Shown: one piece after another, positions 34,487 through 42,757 of the stretch
Layout of the letters: every line of letters starts with the position of its first letter
Numbering within the stretch: position 1 is the stretch's first letter
Assembly: GCA_014238425.1 (NCBI GenBank)
Contig: JABABD010000009.1
Location: 248,001-312,000 of the forward strand
Direction of reading: 5' to 3'
DNA length: 64,000 nt
DNA from: Flavobacteriaceae bacterium
GTDB lineage: Bacteria; Bacteroidota; Bacteroidia; Flavobacteriales; Flavobacteriaceae
The notes under the pieces: model-generated
What the model was told of the DNA's origin: nothing
The model's database searches: none
What the model saw: only the letters and a program-made list of their open reading frames with translations
Translations under genes and position numbers: made by a program

Positions 34487-34500
34487 TCCTAAACAGCGTC
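34475..34500 (+). promoter_or_regulatory. Candidate ECF-type promoter before the second serine hydrolase
   Basis: TTTGTAAC (GTAAC at 34475-34479) and CGTCATA (CGTC at 34497-34500) are 17 bases apart, 31 bases before the ATG. The spacing is identical to that of the two promoters at the ECF sigma locus. The left box overlaps the end of the MOSC gene. Confidence 0.6.
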
Positions 34501-34531
34501 ATATACAAACAATCAATCATAAACACTAAAA

Positions 34532-36199
34532 ATGAAAACACGCATCAACCTTAAATCAGTCTTGATCATGGTATTAAGCCTGACATTTATGACAACAGTA
34601 TCAGCACAAAATTTAGAAGCTGAGATAGATAAAGTAGTTTCTGAAATGTATACACCTGATGAAACGGGTGTTTCTATTCTTGTTGCTAAAGATGGGAAGG
34701 CCATCTATAAAAAAGCATTTGGAAAAGCCAATTTAGAACTAGATGTACCAATGACTACTGATAATGTCTTTGAACTGGCATCCATTAGTAAGCAGTTTAC
34801 ATCTATTTCCATATTAATGCTCGAAGAGCAAGGGAAATTAGGACTACAAGATCCCATCACTAAATTCATTCCAGATTATCCTACCAATGATAAGATCATT
34901 ACCGTACATCACCTATTAAATCACACATCTGGTATAAAGAGTTATACAAGCATGGAGAGCTTTATGTCTAATGCGAGAACAGACATGACAGTCGATGAGC
35001 TCATAGACGTGTTTAAAGATCAAACCATGGATTTCGATCCTGGCGAAAAATTCTTGTACAATAACTCGGGTTATATATTACTAGGTAAAATTATTGAAGT
35101 CGCATCTGGGCAAATCTATGAGGATTTTGTAGAAAAGAACATCTTTGCTAAACTAGGTATGAGTAATTCTCAATATGGAAGTAAAAAAGAACTTATAAAA
35201 AATCGCGCTAGAGGTTATCAACCGGAAGGTGATGGCTATAGAAATGCTGATTATTTGAGTATGTCCTTACCGTATGCAGCAGGCTCTTTGATGTCTACTG
35301 TAGAAGATATGCTAAAATGGCAAAATGCCTTGAGCAATAATACACTTATCAAAAAATCTAGTTTAGAAAAAGCCATCAATGGCTCTAAGCTTAATAATGG
35401 TGAAGACATAGATTATGGTTATGGTCTTGGTAAATTCGATTTTAAAGGCAGTACTGGTTATACTCATAGTGGTGGAATTTTTGGATATAGCACCAATGGT
35501 ATTTATCTTAAAAATGAAGACGTTTATGTTATTGGCTTGAGCAATTGTAGCTGTAAAGATGTTGGAGCAATCACTCAAAAAGCAGCCGCTATAGCAATAG
35601 GAAAACCCTTCCCAAACTATAAAGATGCTATTACTCTTTCTGAAGAAAAGCTGCAACAATGGGTAGGTGCCTATGAGTTTAAAGACAGTATAATAAGACA
35701 TATCACTTTAAAAGATGGCGTTTTACTAAGTGCTCGCGAAGACAGCGATGCTGTAGAACCATTTAAGATTCATCCTATGACCGAAACCATGTTCACTTTT
35801 GAAGATGGTGTTTACTCATACGATTTTTCTATGGAGGACGGAAATAGGAAAGCCATTTTCAAACGCGCTGGAGGAAATGATTCTGTTGGAAAGGGCATTG
35901 ACAAAGCTCCACCTGCTGAGAAAATAGCCTTAACCTTAGCACCTGATGTGCTTAAAAAATATGAAGGCACTTACGAACTAGCACCAACATTCAAGATCGT
36001 GATAACTGCTAAAGCATCGCAGTTATTTGCACAAGCTACTGGGCAACCACAATTTGAATTATTTGCAGAAGATGAAGACACTTTCTTTTTGAAAGTAGTG
36101 GCTGCTAGTGTCGATTTTGAAAAGGATGAGAACGGAAAAGTGTCTGGCCTTGTCTTACACCAAGGTGGACAAAACATGCCTGGAAAAAAAGTAGACTAA
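34532..36199 (+). CDS. Periplasmic serine hydrolase (beta-lactamase-like) with C-terminal DUF3471-like domain
   Basis: The 555-residue protein has a signal peptide ending TVSAQ and a beta-lactamase/PBP4*-type domain. SxxK is at residues 84-87 (ASISKQF), the Tyr motif is FLYNNSGYILLG and the third motif HSGGIFGY, so the active site looks complete. After residue 360 a second part with two lipocalin-like repeats (WVGAYEFKDS and KKYEGTYELAPTF) matches the DUF3471 type. It may hydrolyse peptidoglycan or small peptides or esters. It has its own ECF-type promoter and a strong terminator. Confidence 0.92.
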   Translation: MKTRINLKSVLIMVLSLTFMTTVSAQNLEAEIDKVVSEMYTPDETGVSILVAKDGKAIYKKAFGKANLELDVPMTTDNVFELASISKQFTSISILMLEEQGKLGLQDPITKFIPDYPTNDKIITVHHLLNHTSGIKSYTSMESFMSNARTDMTVDELIDVFKDQTMDFDPGEKFLYNNSGYILLGKIIEVASGQIYEDFVEKNIFAKLGMSNSQYGSKKELIKNRARGYQPEGDGYRNADYLSMSLPYAAGSLMSTVEDMLKWQNALSNNTLIKKSSLEKAINGSKLNNGEDIDYGYGLGKFDFKGSTGYTHSGGIFGYSTNGIYLKNEDVYVIGLSNCSCKDVGAITQKAAAIAIGKPFPNYKDAITLSEEKLQQWVGAYEFKDSIIRHITLKDGVLLSAREDSDAVEPFKIHPMTETMFTFEDGVYSYDFSMEDGNRKAIFKRAGGNDSVGKGIDKAPPAEKIALTLAPDVLKKYEGTYELAPTFKIVITAKASQLFAQATGQPQFELFAEDEDTFFLKVVAASVDFEKDENGKVSGLVLHQGGQNMPGKKVD

Positions 36200-36243
36200 A
36201 CTAAAAAATTTGTTATTCTGCACATATTGTGGAATTCATTCAA

Positions 36244-36285
36244 AACCGCTTCTCCTAAATAGCTATCTGGAGAAGCGGCTTTTGT
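36244..36285 (+). terminator. Rho-independent terminator after the serine hydrolase
   Basis: The arms AACCGCTTCTCC and GGAGAAGCGG with a 13-base loop are followed by TTTTGTTTTG. Confidence 0.88.
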
Positions 36286-36327
36286 TTTGTTAAAAGTTGC
36301 TATCTTTCCTGTAAATTCAGGAAGTAC

Positions 36328-37650
36328 ATGAGTCAAGATCATACAAAAGCATCTTTTAAAAAACTATTAGAAAAACTACAAGAAGAGAGTTGGCAATTGG
36401 AGTTAATTATTTCAGGTTTTGCTATTTTTGGCCTCGTTACAGCTTTTCCTTCAATTACGGAAAGCGTTAAGGAATCCCAGAATGATCAGCAAATCTATAA
36501 ATTTGTTATCTCTCTTGTGGCACAGATTTCCTGCGCGATTCTTATATTCAACTTACTGTTACATGTACTATTGAGAGGCTTATGGATTGGCGCCTTGGGC
36601 TTGCGATATGTATCTGGAGATATTGATTACGAAGTACTTAATTACAGTCAAAAATTTACGCGTTACCTGAAAAAAAAGGTCGGTTCTTTTGATAAGTACA
36701 TCGCTACTTTAGAGAATTATTGCAGCATCATCTTTGCCATATCCTTCTTATTGATTTTCTATGTATTGGCTTTGACATTTACCATCTTGGCCATTTCCTT
36801 GATAGCAAATTACATGATCAGCAATGATTCTTTACCCAATTGGTTATCAAAAGGTGTCGGTATTCCTTTGGTAGTATTTATTAGTTTTGGTATGGTATTG
36901 ACCTTTATTGACTTTGTTACTTTAGGGTTCTTAAAAAAGAAAAAATGGATTTCTAGAATCTATTTTCCAGTATACTGGGCGTTCAGTTTTATAACGCTTT
37001 CTTTTTTGTATAGACCTTTGGTATATAATTTCTTGGACAATAAATTTGGAAGGCGTTTAAGCCTCATTTTGGTTCCTTTTTATTTTCTGATTTTACTTGC
37101 CACCTCATTACAATATAAGGATTCCAACTACATCAATGCCAATATATCATCAAGTGATATTATGGCAAATAATGATAATTACGAAAATCTTTTAACCGAT
37201 AGTAATGCGTTCAAACGAGAAGTAACCATACAATCCAAGGTCATTCAAGATCCATTTGTAAAAGTCTTTATCAATTACTCCAGAAATATTGAAAATCGCA
37301 TATTTGATTTTAATTCATCATTAAAGCCTGAAAAAGATGCGAGAGGTTTAAGTACTGGTATTACAATTAATAATGTATTTGCTAGCCTTAATGAAAGAGA
37401 TAGCCTAAGACGAGAGTATTTAAAAACATTTAATCATATTTATTCCATTGCAATAGATAGTACAGCACATGAAGTAGATTTTGTTTTGTCTCAAAGCAAG
37501 AAAGACAAATTAGGCTTTGAAAGCTATCTTAATATTAAAGATATTGAGGAAGGAAAGCACCTATTAAAGGTCAATCGCTTAAGAATACGCAAACAGGACA
37601 CCACAAAAATAAGAGTGCGAACCATTCCGTTTTGGTATTTTAAAGATTAG
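36328..37650 (+). CDS. Polytopic membrane protein of unknown function
   Basis: I do not recognise the family. The 440-residue protein has six or so membrane helices in the first 265 residues (for instance LELIISGFAIFGLVTAF, FVISLVAQISCAILIFNLLLHVLL, AISFLLIFYVLALTFTIL, VGIPLVVFISFGMVLTFI and a last one near LILVPFYFLILLATSL). A hydrophilic C-terminal domain of about 170 residues follows. It begins with a cytoplasmic charged stretch. The C-terminal part may lie in the periplasm. The next gene on the strand is a tiny membrane ORF 65 bases away. Confidence 0.8.
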   Translation: MSQDHTKASFKKLLEKLQEESWQLELIISGFAIFGLVTAFPSITESVKESQNDQQIYKFVISLVAQISCAILIFNLLLHVLLRGLWIGALGLRYVSGDIDYEVLNYSQKFTRYLKKKVGSFDKYIATLENYCSIIFAISFLLIFYVLALTFTILAISLIANYMISNDSLPNWLSKGVGIPLVVFISFGMVLTFIDFVTLGFLKKKKWISRIYFPVYWAFSFITLSFLYRPLVYNFLDNKFGRRLSLILVPFYFLILLATSLQYKDSNYINANISSSDIMANNDNYENLLTDSNAFKREVTIQSKVIQDPFVKVFINYSRNIENRIFDFNSSLKPEKDARGLSTGITINNVFASLNERDSLRREYLKTFNHIYSIAIDSTAHEVDFVLSQSKKDKLGFESYLNIKDIEEGKHLLKVNRLRIRKQDTTKIRVRTIPFWYFKD

Positions 37651-37714
37651 TGTATGACTTCTGAATATTTTAAATCTATATGTAACAATATTGTTTAATC
37701 CTCAACTTATATAC

Positions 37715-37846
37715 ATGAATGGATTCAATATAGTTATGGTGATCGCCATTATCCTTTTTGCAAGATTAGGTGTTCGTTTAGTGAGTGGTTATATTAAAAT
37801 GAAAAGAGAGCAAGAAAACGAAGAAAATAAAAACGCTAATGATTAG
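37715..37846 (+). CDS. Small single-TM protein, 43 residues
   Basis: ATG at 37715 opens a frame reading MNGFNIVMVIAIILFARLG, then VRLVSGYIKMKREQ and an acidic Glu/Asn-rich tail, ending TAG at 37844-37846. One membrane helix with a charged cytoplasmic tail is the clear design. Its last eight bases overlap the start of the DUF6090 gene, so the two are translationally coupled. It is too short for most gene callers. The family is unknown to me. Confidence 0.7.
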   Translation: MNGFNIVMVIAIILFARLGVRLVSGYIKMKREQENEENKNAND

Positions 37847-38567
37847 TATTTTTAGAAAAATAAGATTGTCCATGTTCAAAAAAAACAAAGTATCTAGTTA
37901 TATTCTCTATGCCTTAGGTGAAATATTGCTAGTAATGATCGGTATTCTTTTAGCATTGCAAGTAAATAACTGGAATGAAAGGCGAAAGTTAAAAGCTAAT
38001 ATTGATAGTACCTTAAAAACCATTTCGTATGATTTGGCAACCGATACTATCTTTGCCAATGGCATCATTAAATTTTACGAAGAGAACCAAAAGAACAGTC
38101 AAAGAATATTAAATAGAGAGATAACCTTAGACAACTATAAAGAATGCCCTGAATGTATTAGTCTTGTTACTATTTACCAGCCCTTCAATGTACAATCCAA
38201 AGGGTTTGAAAGGCTAAAATCTATTACTAATCAAGAGACCACACAAAAAGATAGCCTCATTACAGAAATATCGCAATTCTATTCGATTTTTATTCCATTG
38301 ATTGATAAAAGCAATATCCGTATGGAGAATGAGATTATGGATAATTTTAATGATCTAGAAGAGCACTCATGGTTTGTTGATCTTTCTCAAGGCAAGTTTT
38401 CAGAAGAAATGATTATTTACTTTACAGAAAGTGAGGATTACAGAAAACGTGTGGCAGCGCATAATATCTTGGCTGCAGGTAATCATCTTAATATGACCAA
38501 GCAATATAAACTTAATGCTGTTGAGATTTTAAAACGTATTAAAGCGAGACTTCCCGATCCTGAATAA
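37839..38567 (+). CDS. DUF6090 family membrane protein
   Basis: The 242-residue protein has the DUF6090 start: a basic region (MISIFRKIRLSMFKKNKVSSY) and one membrane helix (YALGEILLVMIGILLALQV) followed at once by NNWNERRK. The rest is a helical domain outside the membrane. This family is widespread in Flavobacteriia, often in multiple tandem copies, and its function is unknown. Here there is a single copy, coupled to the 43-residue ORF before it. It is convergent with the ECF sigma operon. Confidence 0.9.
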   Translation: MISIFRKIRLSMFKKNKVSSYILYALGEILLVMIGILLALQVNNWNERRKLKANIDSTLKTISYDLATDTIFANGIIKFYEENQKNSQRILNREITLDNYKECPECISLVTIYQPFNVQSKGFERLKSITNQETTQKDSLITEISQFYSIFIPLIDKSNIRMENEIMDNFNDLEEHSWFVDLSQGKFSEEMIIYFTESEDYRKRVAAHNILAAGNHLNMTKQYKLNAVEILKRIKARLPDPE

Positions 38568-38614
38568 TAGTAAAAACTTTATCTATTCATAAATACAATA
38601 CTGAGTGTGAATTT

Positions 38615-39025
38615 TTAAACACTCAACCTTCTATCAAAATACCCTTTAAGCACTGTTACTTGTATAGCAAACATTAACGCAAACATCGCTGCAGCATAAA
38701 GTATTGTTTTCGAGAATGAAAACTCAGATAAGGCATTTGTTATCTTATTATTGCCAAGCACACTAAGATCTACAGACTTCAACCATTCGCTCTCAGAAGC
38801 ACTACCAAAAAAAGAATAAATCAATACGCCTACGATCGCAACCGCAACACCAATCCAAACGCGTTTAGAGATCAATGGTTTATACGTTGTGACATCACTC
38901 TGGGCAATTGCTTCAACCTGAGACATAATCTGAGATGTAAAGTTTATCGAAGGAGATTCTAACGATGAATCTTTCAGCAACTTATCAGTAAATAATTCTG
39001 TATGTTTATCGACGTTCTCGTTCAT
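38615..39025 (-). CDS. Single-TM protein, probable anti-sigma factor
   Basis: The ATG at 39025 is preferred to the TTG at 39034. The 136-residue product has a cytoplasmic N-terminal part of about 55 residues (MNENVDKHTELFTDKLLKDSSLE), then one membrane helix (VWIGVAVAIVGVLIYSFF) and a second near the C-terminus (TILYAAAMFALMFAIQVTVL). It overlaps the ECF sigma gene, so it very likely binds and restrains that sigma factor, a role inferred from position and topology, as there is no HxxxCxxC zinc motif. Confidence 0.75.
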   Translation of the reverse strand: MNENVDKHTELFTDKLLKDSSLESPSINFTSQIMSQVEAIAQSDVTTYKPLISKRVWIGVAVAIVGVLIYSFFGSASESEWLKSVDLSVLGNNKITNALSEFSFSKTILYAAAMFALMFAIQVTVLKGYFDRRLSV

Positions 39026-39593
39026 AATGTTCAATTATTTCTGGTTCTAATCGGTCTCTCAATATACTTGTTAATTTCTTTCTACTCCTAAAGAGTTTTA
39101 CTTTAACATTATTAGCGGTCAAGCCTACAATGTCTGCAATCTCTTCCAAAGAGAGTTCTTCAAAATAAAATAGCGTCAATAAAGCACTATCATCGCTTGG
39201 CAAAAGCTGTAAACAATTTTGTATTGCTTGCTTTCTTTCATCTTTTTCCATAGCATCCAAGGCGTTATCTATAGTTTTTACTTGATGCTCAGTATACTCA
39301 TCAATCGCAACTACTTGTTGCTCTCGTTTATGTTTTTTCAATCGATCCAGACAGGTATTATAGGCTACCCTATAAATCCAAGTAGAAAACTTGGAATCTC
39401 CCTTGAATCTGTTCAATGACCGAAACACTTTTATAAAAGTATCCTGAGATACTTCTTCTGCTTCTTCCCGATGCTTTATCATACGCAAGGCCAATGTAAA
39501 CACCAAGTCCTTATAGCGGTCCACCAGGACGCTAAACGATTGCGTATCGCCTGCTAAAACAGCATCAATTAATAGTTGGTCGTTGGTGGTCAT
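39006..39593 (-). CDS. ECF RNA polymerase sigma factor
   Basis: The 195-residue protein has sigma region 2 at about residues 20-90 (YKDLVFTLALRMIKHREEAEEVSQDTFIKVFRSL, with FSTWIYRVAYNTCLDRLKK) and region 4 at about 130-185 (LSLEEIADIVGLTANNVKVKLFRSRKKL). This is a typical group IV sigma factor. It overlaps the probable anti-sigma gene by 20 bases. Its promoter has GTGTAACC and CGTC boxes with a spacing identical to that of the divergent DUF6249 gene, so it probably drives its own synthesis and that of its neighbour. Confidence 0.95.
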   Translation of the reverse strand: MTTNDQLLIDAVLAGDTQSFSVLVDRYKDLVFTLALRMIKHREEAEEVSQDTFIKVFRSLNRFKGDSKFSTWIYRVAYNTCLDRLKKHKREQQVVAIDEYTEHQVKTIDNALDAMEKDERKQAIQNCLQLLPSDDSALLTLFYFEELSLEEIADIVGLTANNVKVKLFRSRKKLTSILRDRLEPEIIEHYERERR

Positions 39594-39603
39594 TTATATA
39601 TAA

Positions 39604-39629
39604 GACGATATATTATTTATATAGGTTAC
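39604..39629 (-). promoter_or_regulatory. Candidate autoregulated ECF promoter of the sigma gene
   Basis: On the minus strand GTGTAACC is followed by 16 bases and CGTC (GTAAC at 39629-39625, CGTC at 39607-39604; 17 bases between GTAAC and CGTC). The distance from CGTC to the ATG is only ten bases, so the leader would be very short. Confidence 0.65.
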
Positions 39630-39826
39630 ACTATTTGAGAGAAAAACGTCAATTCGAGTAAACTTCACGAATTGAAATGAGCGAAATTAATATCTATATT
39701 CTGTTAAAGGACAAATAAAACAAATTCTCTTTATACAACCTTAATTACAAAAATCACGCGAACTGATATTATCAAAATCTTATCACCTATACTTTTCTCT
39801 TTCAACAAAAATAATGCAATAAAAGT

Positions 39827-39852
39827 GTAACCCAAATTTACATCTTGTCGTC
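39827..39852 (+). promoter_or_regulatory. Candidate ECF promoter of the DUF6249 gene
   Basis: GTGTAACC at 39825-39832, then 16 bases, then CGTCATAA (CGTC at 39849-39852). The two boxes and the spacing equal those of the divergent sigma gene promoter. The ATG at 39898 is 45 bases downstream. Apart from these two promoters, the 304-base gap from 39594 to 39897 shows nothing else I can name. Confidence 0.7.
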
Positions 39853-39897
39853 ATAAGCTATGAACCTAATTAAATAAATCAATTAAATACAAACATT

Positions 39898-40245
39898 ATG
39901 GGAGCCGAAATTTTTATACCACTTAGTTTTTTTGCAGTCGTTTTTGGAATAATCTATTTATATCTTTCTAGTAGAAACAAAGAACGTTTAGCACTAATCG
40001 AAAAAGGCGCAGATGCCAGCATTTTTACAAGGGGCGCAGGCAAATCGCCTATTTGGAAAGTCATTATCCTCAATATCGCCTTACTCTTAATAGGAGTTGG
40101 TGTAGGTATCTTTATAGCTACCTTACTGGATCATTATTCGACAATCGACAATGATTCAATTTATCCAGCTACTATTTTCTTAATGGCAGGTTTAGGTCTA
40201 TTTGTTGGCTTTAAAATGACCAGCAATCTAGATAAAGAATCATAG
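39898..40245 (+). CDS. DUF6249 family small membrane protein
   Basis: The 115-residue protein has three hydrophobic segments. The first (IFIPLSFFAVVFGIIYLYL) is followed by the conserved RNKERLALIEKGADASIF block of DUF6249. The other two are at about residues 55-75 and 88-108. The family is common in Bacteroidota and often adjacent to ECF sigma genes; no function is known. Here it is divergent from an ECF sigma gene and shares its promoter type, so it is probably part of the same response. Confidence 0.88.
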   Translation: MGAEIFIPLSFFAVVFGIIYLYLSSRNKERLALIEKGADASIFTRGAGKSPIWKVIILNIALLLIGVGVGIFIATLLDHYSTIDNDSIYPATIFLMAGLGLFVGFKMTSNLDKES

Positions 40246-40274
40246 AATAAGCTACTGATCAATCATTAAACATG

Positions 40275-40312
40275 AAACCACTTTTATCTTAACTGACAAA
40301 AGTGGTTTTTTA
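40275..40312. terminator. Rho-independent terminator after the DUF6249 gene
   Basis: The arms AAACCACTTTT and AAAAGTGGTTTTTT, with a loop of about 11 bases, are followed by T residues. Confidence 0.88.
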
Positions 40313-40323
40313 ATTCTAAGTAT

Positions 40324-40884
40324 ATGAAATCAATCATTATAAAACACTGTGTAGAACTAGCAGCACGTATACATGTAGCTATTTTTATTAGTATCTATGG
40401 TTTAGGAAAAATTGTTGGCGGACAATTTTATCGTCGTGATAAATTACCAGATGATGTGGCCTTACAAACACTCGCAGAAACTCCAGCCTTCGATTTAGCT
40501 TGGACATTCATGGGCTATTCTCAAGCCTATATAATGTTCATAGGGTTATCCCAGATCATTGGAGCGTTCTTTCTGCTATTTAACAGAACCAAATTTATAG
40601 GCATTGCTATATTAATTCCTATTTTATTGAACATTATCGTGTTTGACATTATTTTCTTGCCCGACTATGGTGCCTTATCAAGTGCTATACTTTACTTCTC
40701 TCTATTAATATTTGTATTATACCTCAACAAAGAAAAAATCATTGAAATATTTAAAAGACTCATAAGTGTTTATCCTAATGAAGCGAGGCTTAAAAACTTC
40801 AAGATTGGTTTGGGCATATTCGGTTTCCTAGTAGTTCTATTTGGAATTCAACAAGGCCTCATTTTTGTATTGGATAAATGGTAA
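40324..40884 (+). CDS. DoxX-like membrane protein
   Basis: The 186-residue protein has five hydrophobic segments, with a first one holding IHVAIFISIYGLGKIVGGQFY and later ones at about 60-85, 92-112, 118-135 and 165-182. The arrangement, with QIIGAFFLLFNRTKFIGIAILI, is of the DoxX/MauE type. The function of most such proteins is unknown. It is separated by a terminator from the DUF6249 gene and convergent with the next, and has no clear partner. Confidence 0.72.
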   Translation: MKSIIIKHCVELAARIHVAIFISIYGLGKIVGGQFYRRDKLPDDVALQTLAETPAFDLAWTFMGYSQAYIMFIGLSQIIGAFFLLFNRTKFIGIAILIPILLNIIVFDIIFLPDYGALSSAILYFSLLIFVLYLNKEKIIEIFKRLISVYPNEARLKNFKIGLGIFGFLVVLFGIQQGLIFVLDKW

Positions 40885-40886
40885 TA

Positions 40887-40931
40887 AAGAACCACTTCAA
40901 TCTTCATAACTATGGGATGAAGCAGTTCTTA
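40887..40931. terminator. Probable bidirectional terminator
   Basis: Interrupted arms AAGAAC-CA-CTTCA and TGAAG-CA-GTTCTT lie between the convergent DoxX-like gene and the operon at 40940. Confidence 0.65.
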
Positions 40932-40939
40932 TTTTATGT

Positions 40940-41563
40940 TTATTCAAATTTCATCTCGAAAAGCAGGTAATGCTCTATCCCAAATTTTTTACCCCAATTT
41001 TCAATATCGCCTCCGCTAGTACCTACCTCACACCACGATGAAGATCCATCTTCTCTTTCATAAGGTAATATATAAGCAAATAGATAAAATTTTTCGTTGT
41101 AACCGATATCTAAATTACTTTCCTCTGCAACGTTTCTCAAACTGTATTGATTACTATCAATAGCATCATACTCTTTAGTAACACCAAATCTATTAAACAT
41201 AAAAGACAGTTTTAATTTGTTCTCATGAGTTAATTTAGAGAGGACTTTAAATTTCAGAACGGTGTCATTTACTTTTTCAAATCGCTCAAGACCCATTTCA
41301 GAACTCTTGAATACGGTTTTCTCTGATTTCACATTTCCATTCCAAATTTCTTTTACGGTAATATGATAACTCTTGTCTGCAAGATCTTTTCCTGAAAATT
41401 TTATCTTGTAATAATCAATCCCTTCAAATCGGAGAAGATCACTTAGTTCTCTGCTTTCTGCAGACACATCAGAGGTCATTGTTAGTTTTTCGTTTAGATT
41501 TTGTTGCGCTGTCAAGCTGCTGAAGCTAATAAAAGCAACAGCTAATAAAAATAGTTGTTTCAT
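40940..41563 (-). CDS. Secreted protein of unknown function
   Basis: I do not recognise the family. The 207-residue protein has a signal peptide (LFLLAVAFISFSSLTAQ) and a soluble beta-rich body with a cysteine-containing segment (GSSSWCEVG) near the C-terminus. It is the fourth gene of an operon headed by an ECF sigma factor, after a gene for an exported beta-strand protein 24 bases away. This suggests an envelope function under the sigma factor's control, but nothing more specific. Confidence 0.75.
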   Translation of the reverse strand: MKQLFLLAVAFISFSSLTAQQNLNEKLTMTSDVSAESRELSDLLRFEGIDYYKIKFSGKDLADKSYHITVKEIWNGNVKSEKTVFKSSEMGLERFEKVNDTVLKFKVLSKLTHENKLKLSFMFNRFGVTKEYDAIDSNQYSLRNVAEESNLDIGYNEKFYLFAYILPYEREDGSSSWCEVGTSGGDIENWGKKFGIEHYLLFEMKFE

Positions 41564-41587
41564 AATTTAATAGTTGTTTTTAGAGAT

Positions 41588-42757
41588 TTAGTCTCTGTTG
41601 ATTGTCAAGATTGAATCGTTGTGTGAATAGATGATACCGTGCACGATATCGAAGTTAATATGTCCAGAAAATGAACCTTTACCATTAGGCTTTCGTTCCA
41701 TCATGATGAATTTCACACCCTTTCTATTAGGCTGCATTTCTATTTTTGTATCTCCAACATGATTGATGGTATTATTTCCAAAGACTTTGAAGCTATGATC
41801 AAATTCTGGGTAGAAGAAATGCACTTTAGAATATTCTGAATACAGATCGAAACGCTTAAAATCGTTAGAGAAATTATAAAACCAATACTCACTTTTGAAA
41901 TCAGTAATAGACGTGCCTTTAGCAATCTCACCTATTTCAATTTTTGAGAATTCAGAACCAATTTTTGCATTTTGAACACTCCCGATCAAACCATGCTTCA
42001 CATTATTAAAGGTATAATCCCCGCCTAAAATATGTTCGACCCTTACAGTGGCATCATCAATTTTCATCTTATTATATCCATTCGCTAAACTCTTAGCATT
42101 CAAGGCACCTTTTTTAAGATCTATAGTCAATTCATTAATCATGTCATCTCTCAAGGTTATATAAGAATTCTTAGCATTGGTGGTCAGTTTCACAAATGGC
42201 GGTATTTTAATTACGAATCGACCTCTCTTAATCTTTAAGCTACTGCGATCCCTTAGATTGACAATCTTGCCATTGGATTCTTTTACTTTAAATCTGTTGT
42301 TCTGAAATGCAATAGTTTTAAGTTTGCTGACCCTTAACTGCTTCAAAACAGAGTCCTTAGATTTGCGAACAATAGAATCCTTCTTAATAGAAAACTTAAA
42401 ATCATTGTCAAGAAAAATTGCACCAGTACCATTATACACGTATTCAGTCTTTGTTTTTGGTATTTTAGTAGCTATTACCGTAATATGGTTCTCGAACATA
42501 ATCGCCTCTACCGATATACTTGCCAATAGTTTTTTTATATCCTTTTTTGAATAGCCTTCAAATTCCAAATTATGGTCAATCTCTACGTTTCCATTCGTCG
42601 ATGGCTCAATGATTACACTCGAATTATCCAAATTAAGAATCATCGTTGTTTCTTTGTCAGTTTCGAAACTCTTACTGTAAATCCGCTCTTTCTGGGCTTG
42701 GATACTGAAAGATGTGATAAGCATCACACAGCATAGTTTAAATACTAATTGTCTCAT
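41588..42757 (-). CDS. Exported beta-rich protein in an ECF sigma operon
   Basis: The 389-residue protein has a signal peptide (FKLCCVMLITSFSIQAQ) followed by repetitive beta strands (MILNLDNSSVIIEPSTNGNVEIDHN, LTIDLKKGALNAKSLANGYNKMKIDDATVRVEHI). The pattern is that of the DUF4097/DUF2807 type of beta-helix adhesin-like proteins. The N-terminal overlap of 20 bases with the anti-sigma-like gene shows co-translation. Such proteins are common targets and neighbours of ECF sigma factors in Bacteroidota. The family assignment is approximate. Confidence 0.75.
   Translation of the reverse strand: MRQLVFKLCCVMLITSFSIQAQKERIYSKSFETDKETTMILNLDNSSVIIEPSTNGNVEIDHNLEFEGYSKKDIKKLLASISVEAIMFENHITVIATKIPKTKTEYVYNGTGAIFLDNDFKFSIKKDSIVRKSKDSVLKQLRVSKLKTIAFQNNRFKVKESNGKIVNLRDRSSLKIKRGRFVIKIPPFVKLTTNAKNSYITLRDDMINELTIDLKKGALNAKSLANGYNKMKIDDATVRVEHILGGDYTFNNVKHGLIGSVQNAKIGSEFSKIEIGEIAKGTSITDFKSEYWFYNFSNDFKRFDLYSEYSKVHFFYPEFDHSFKVFGNNTINHVGDTKIEMQPNRKGVKFIMMERKPNGKGSFSGHINFDIVHGIIYSHNDSILTINRD

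Noticed and set aside
37682-37714. GTAAC at 37682-37686 as an ECF promoter for the 43-residue ORF
   Set aside because: No CGTC follows at 16-17 bases.
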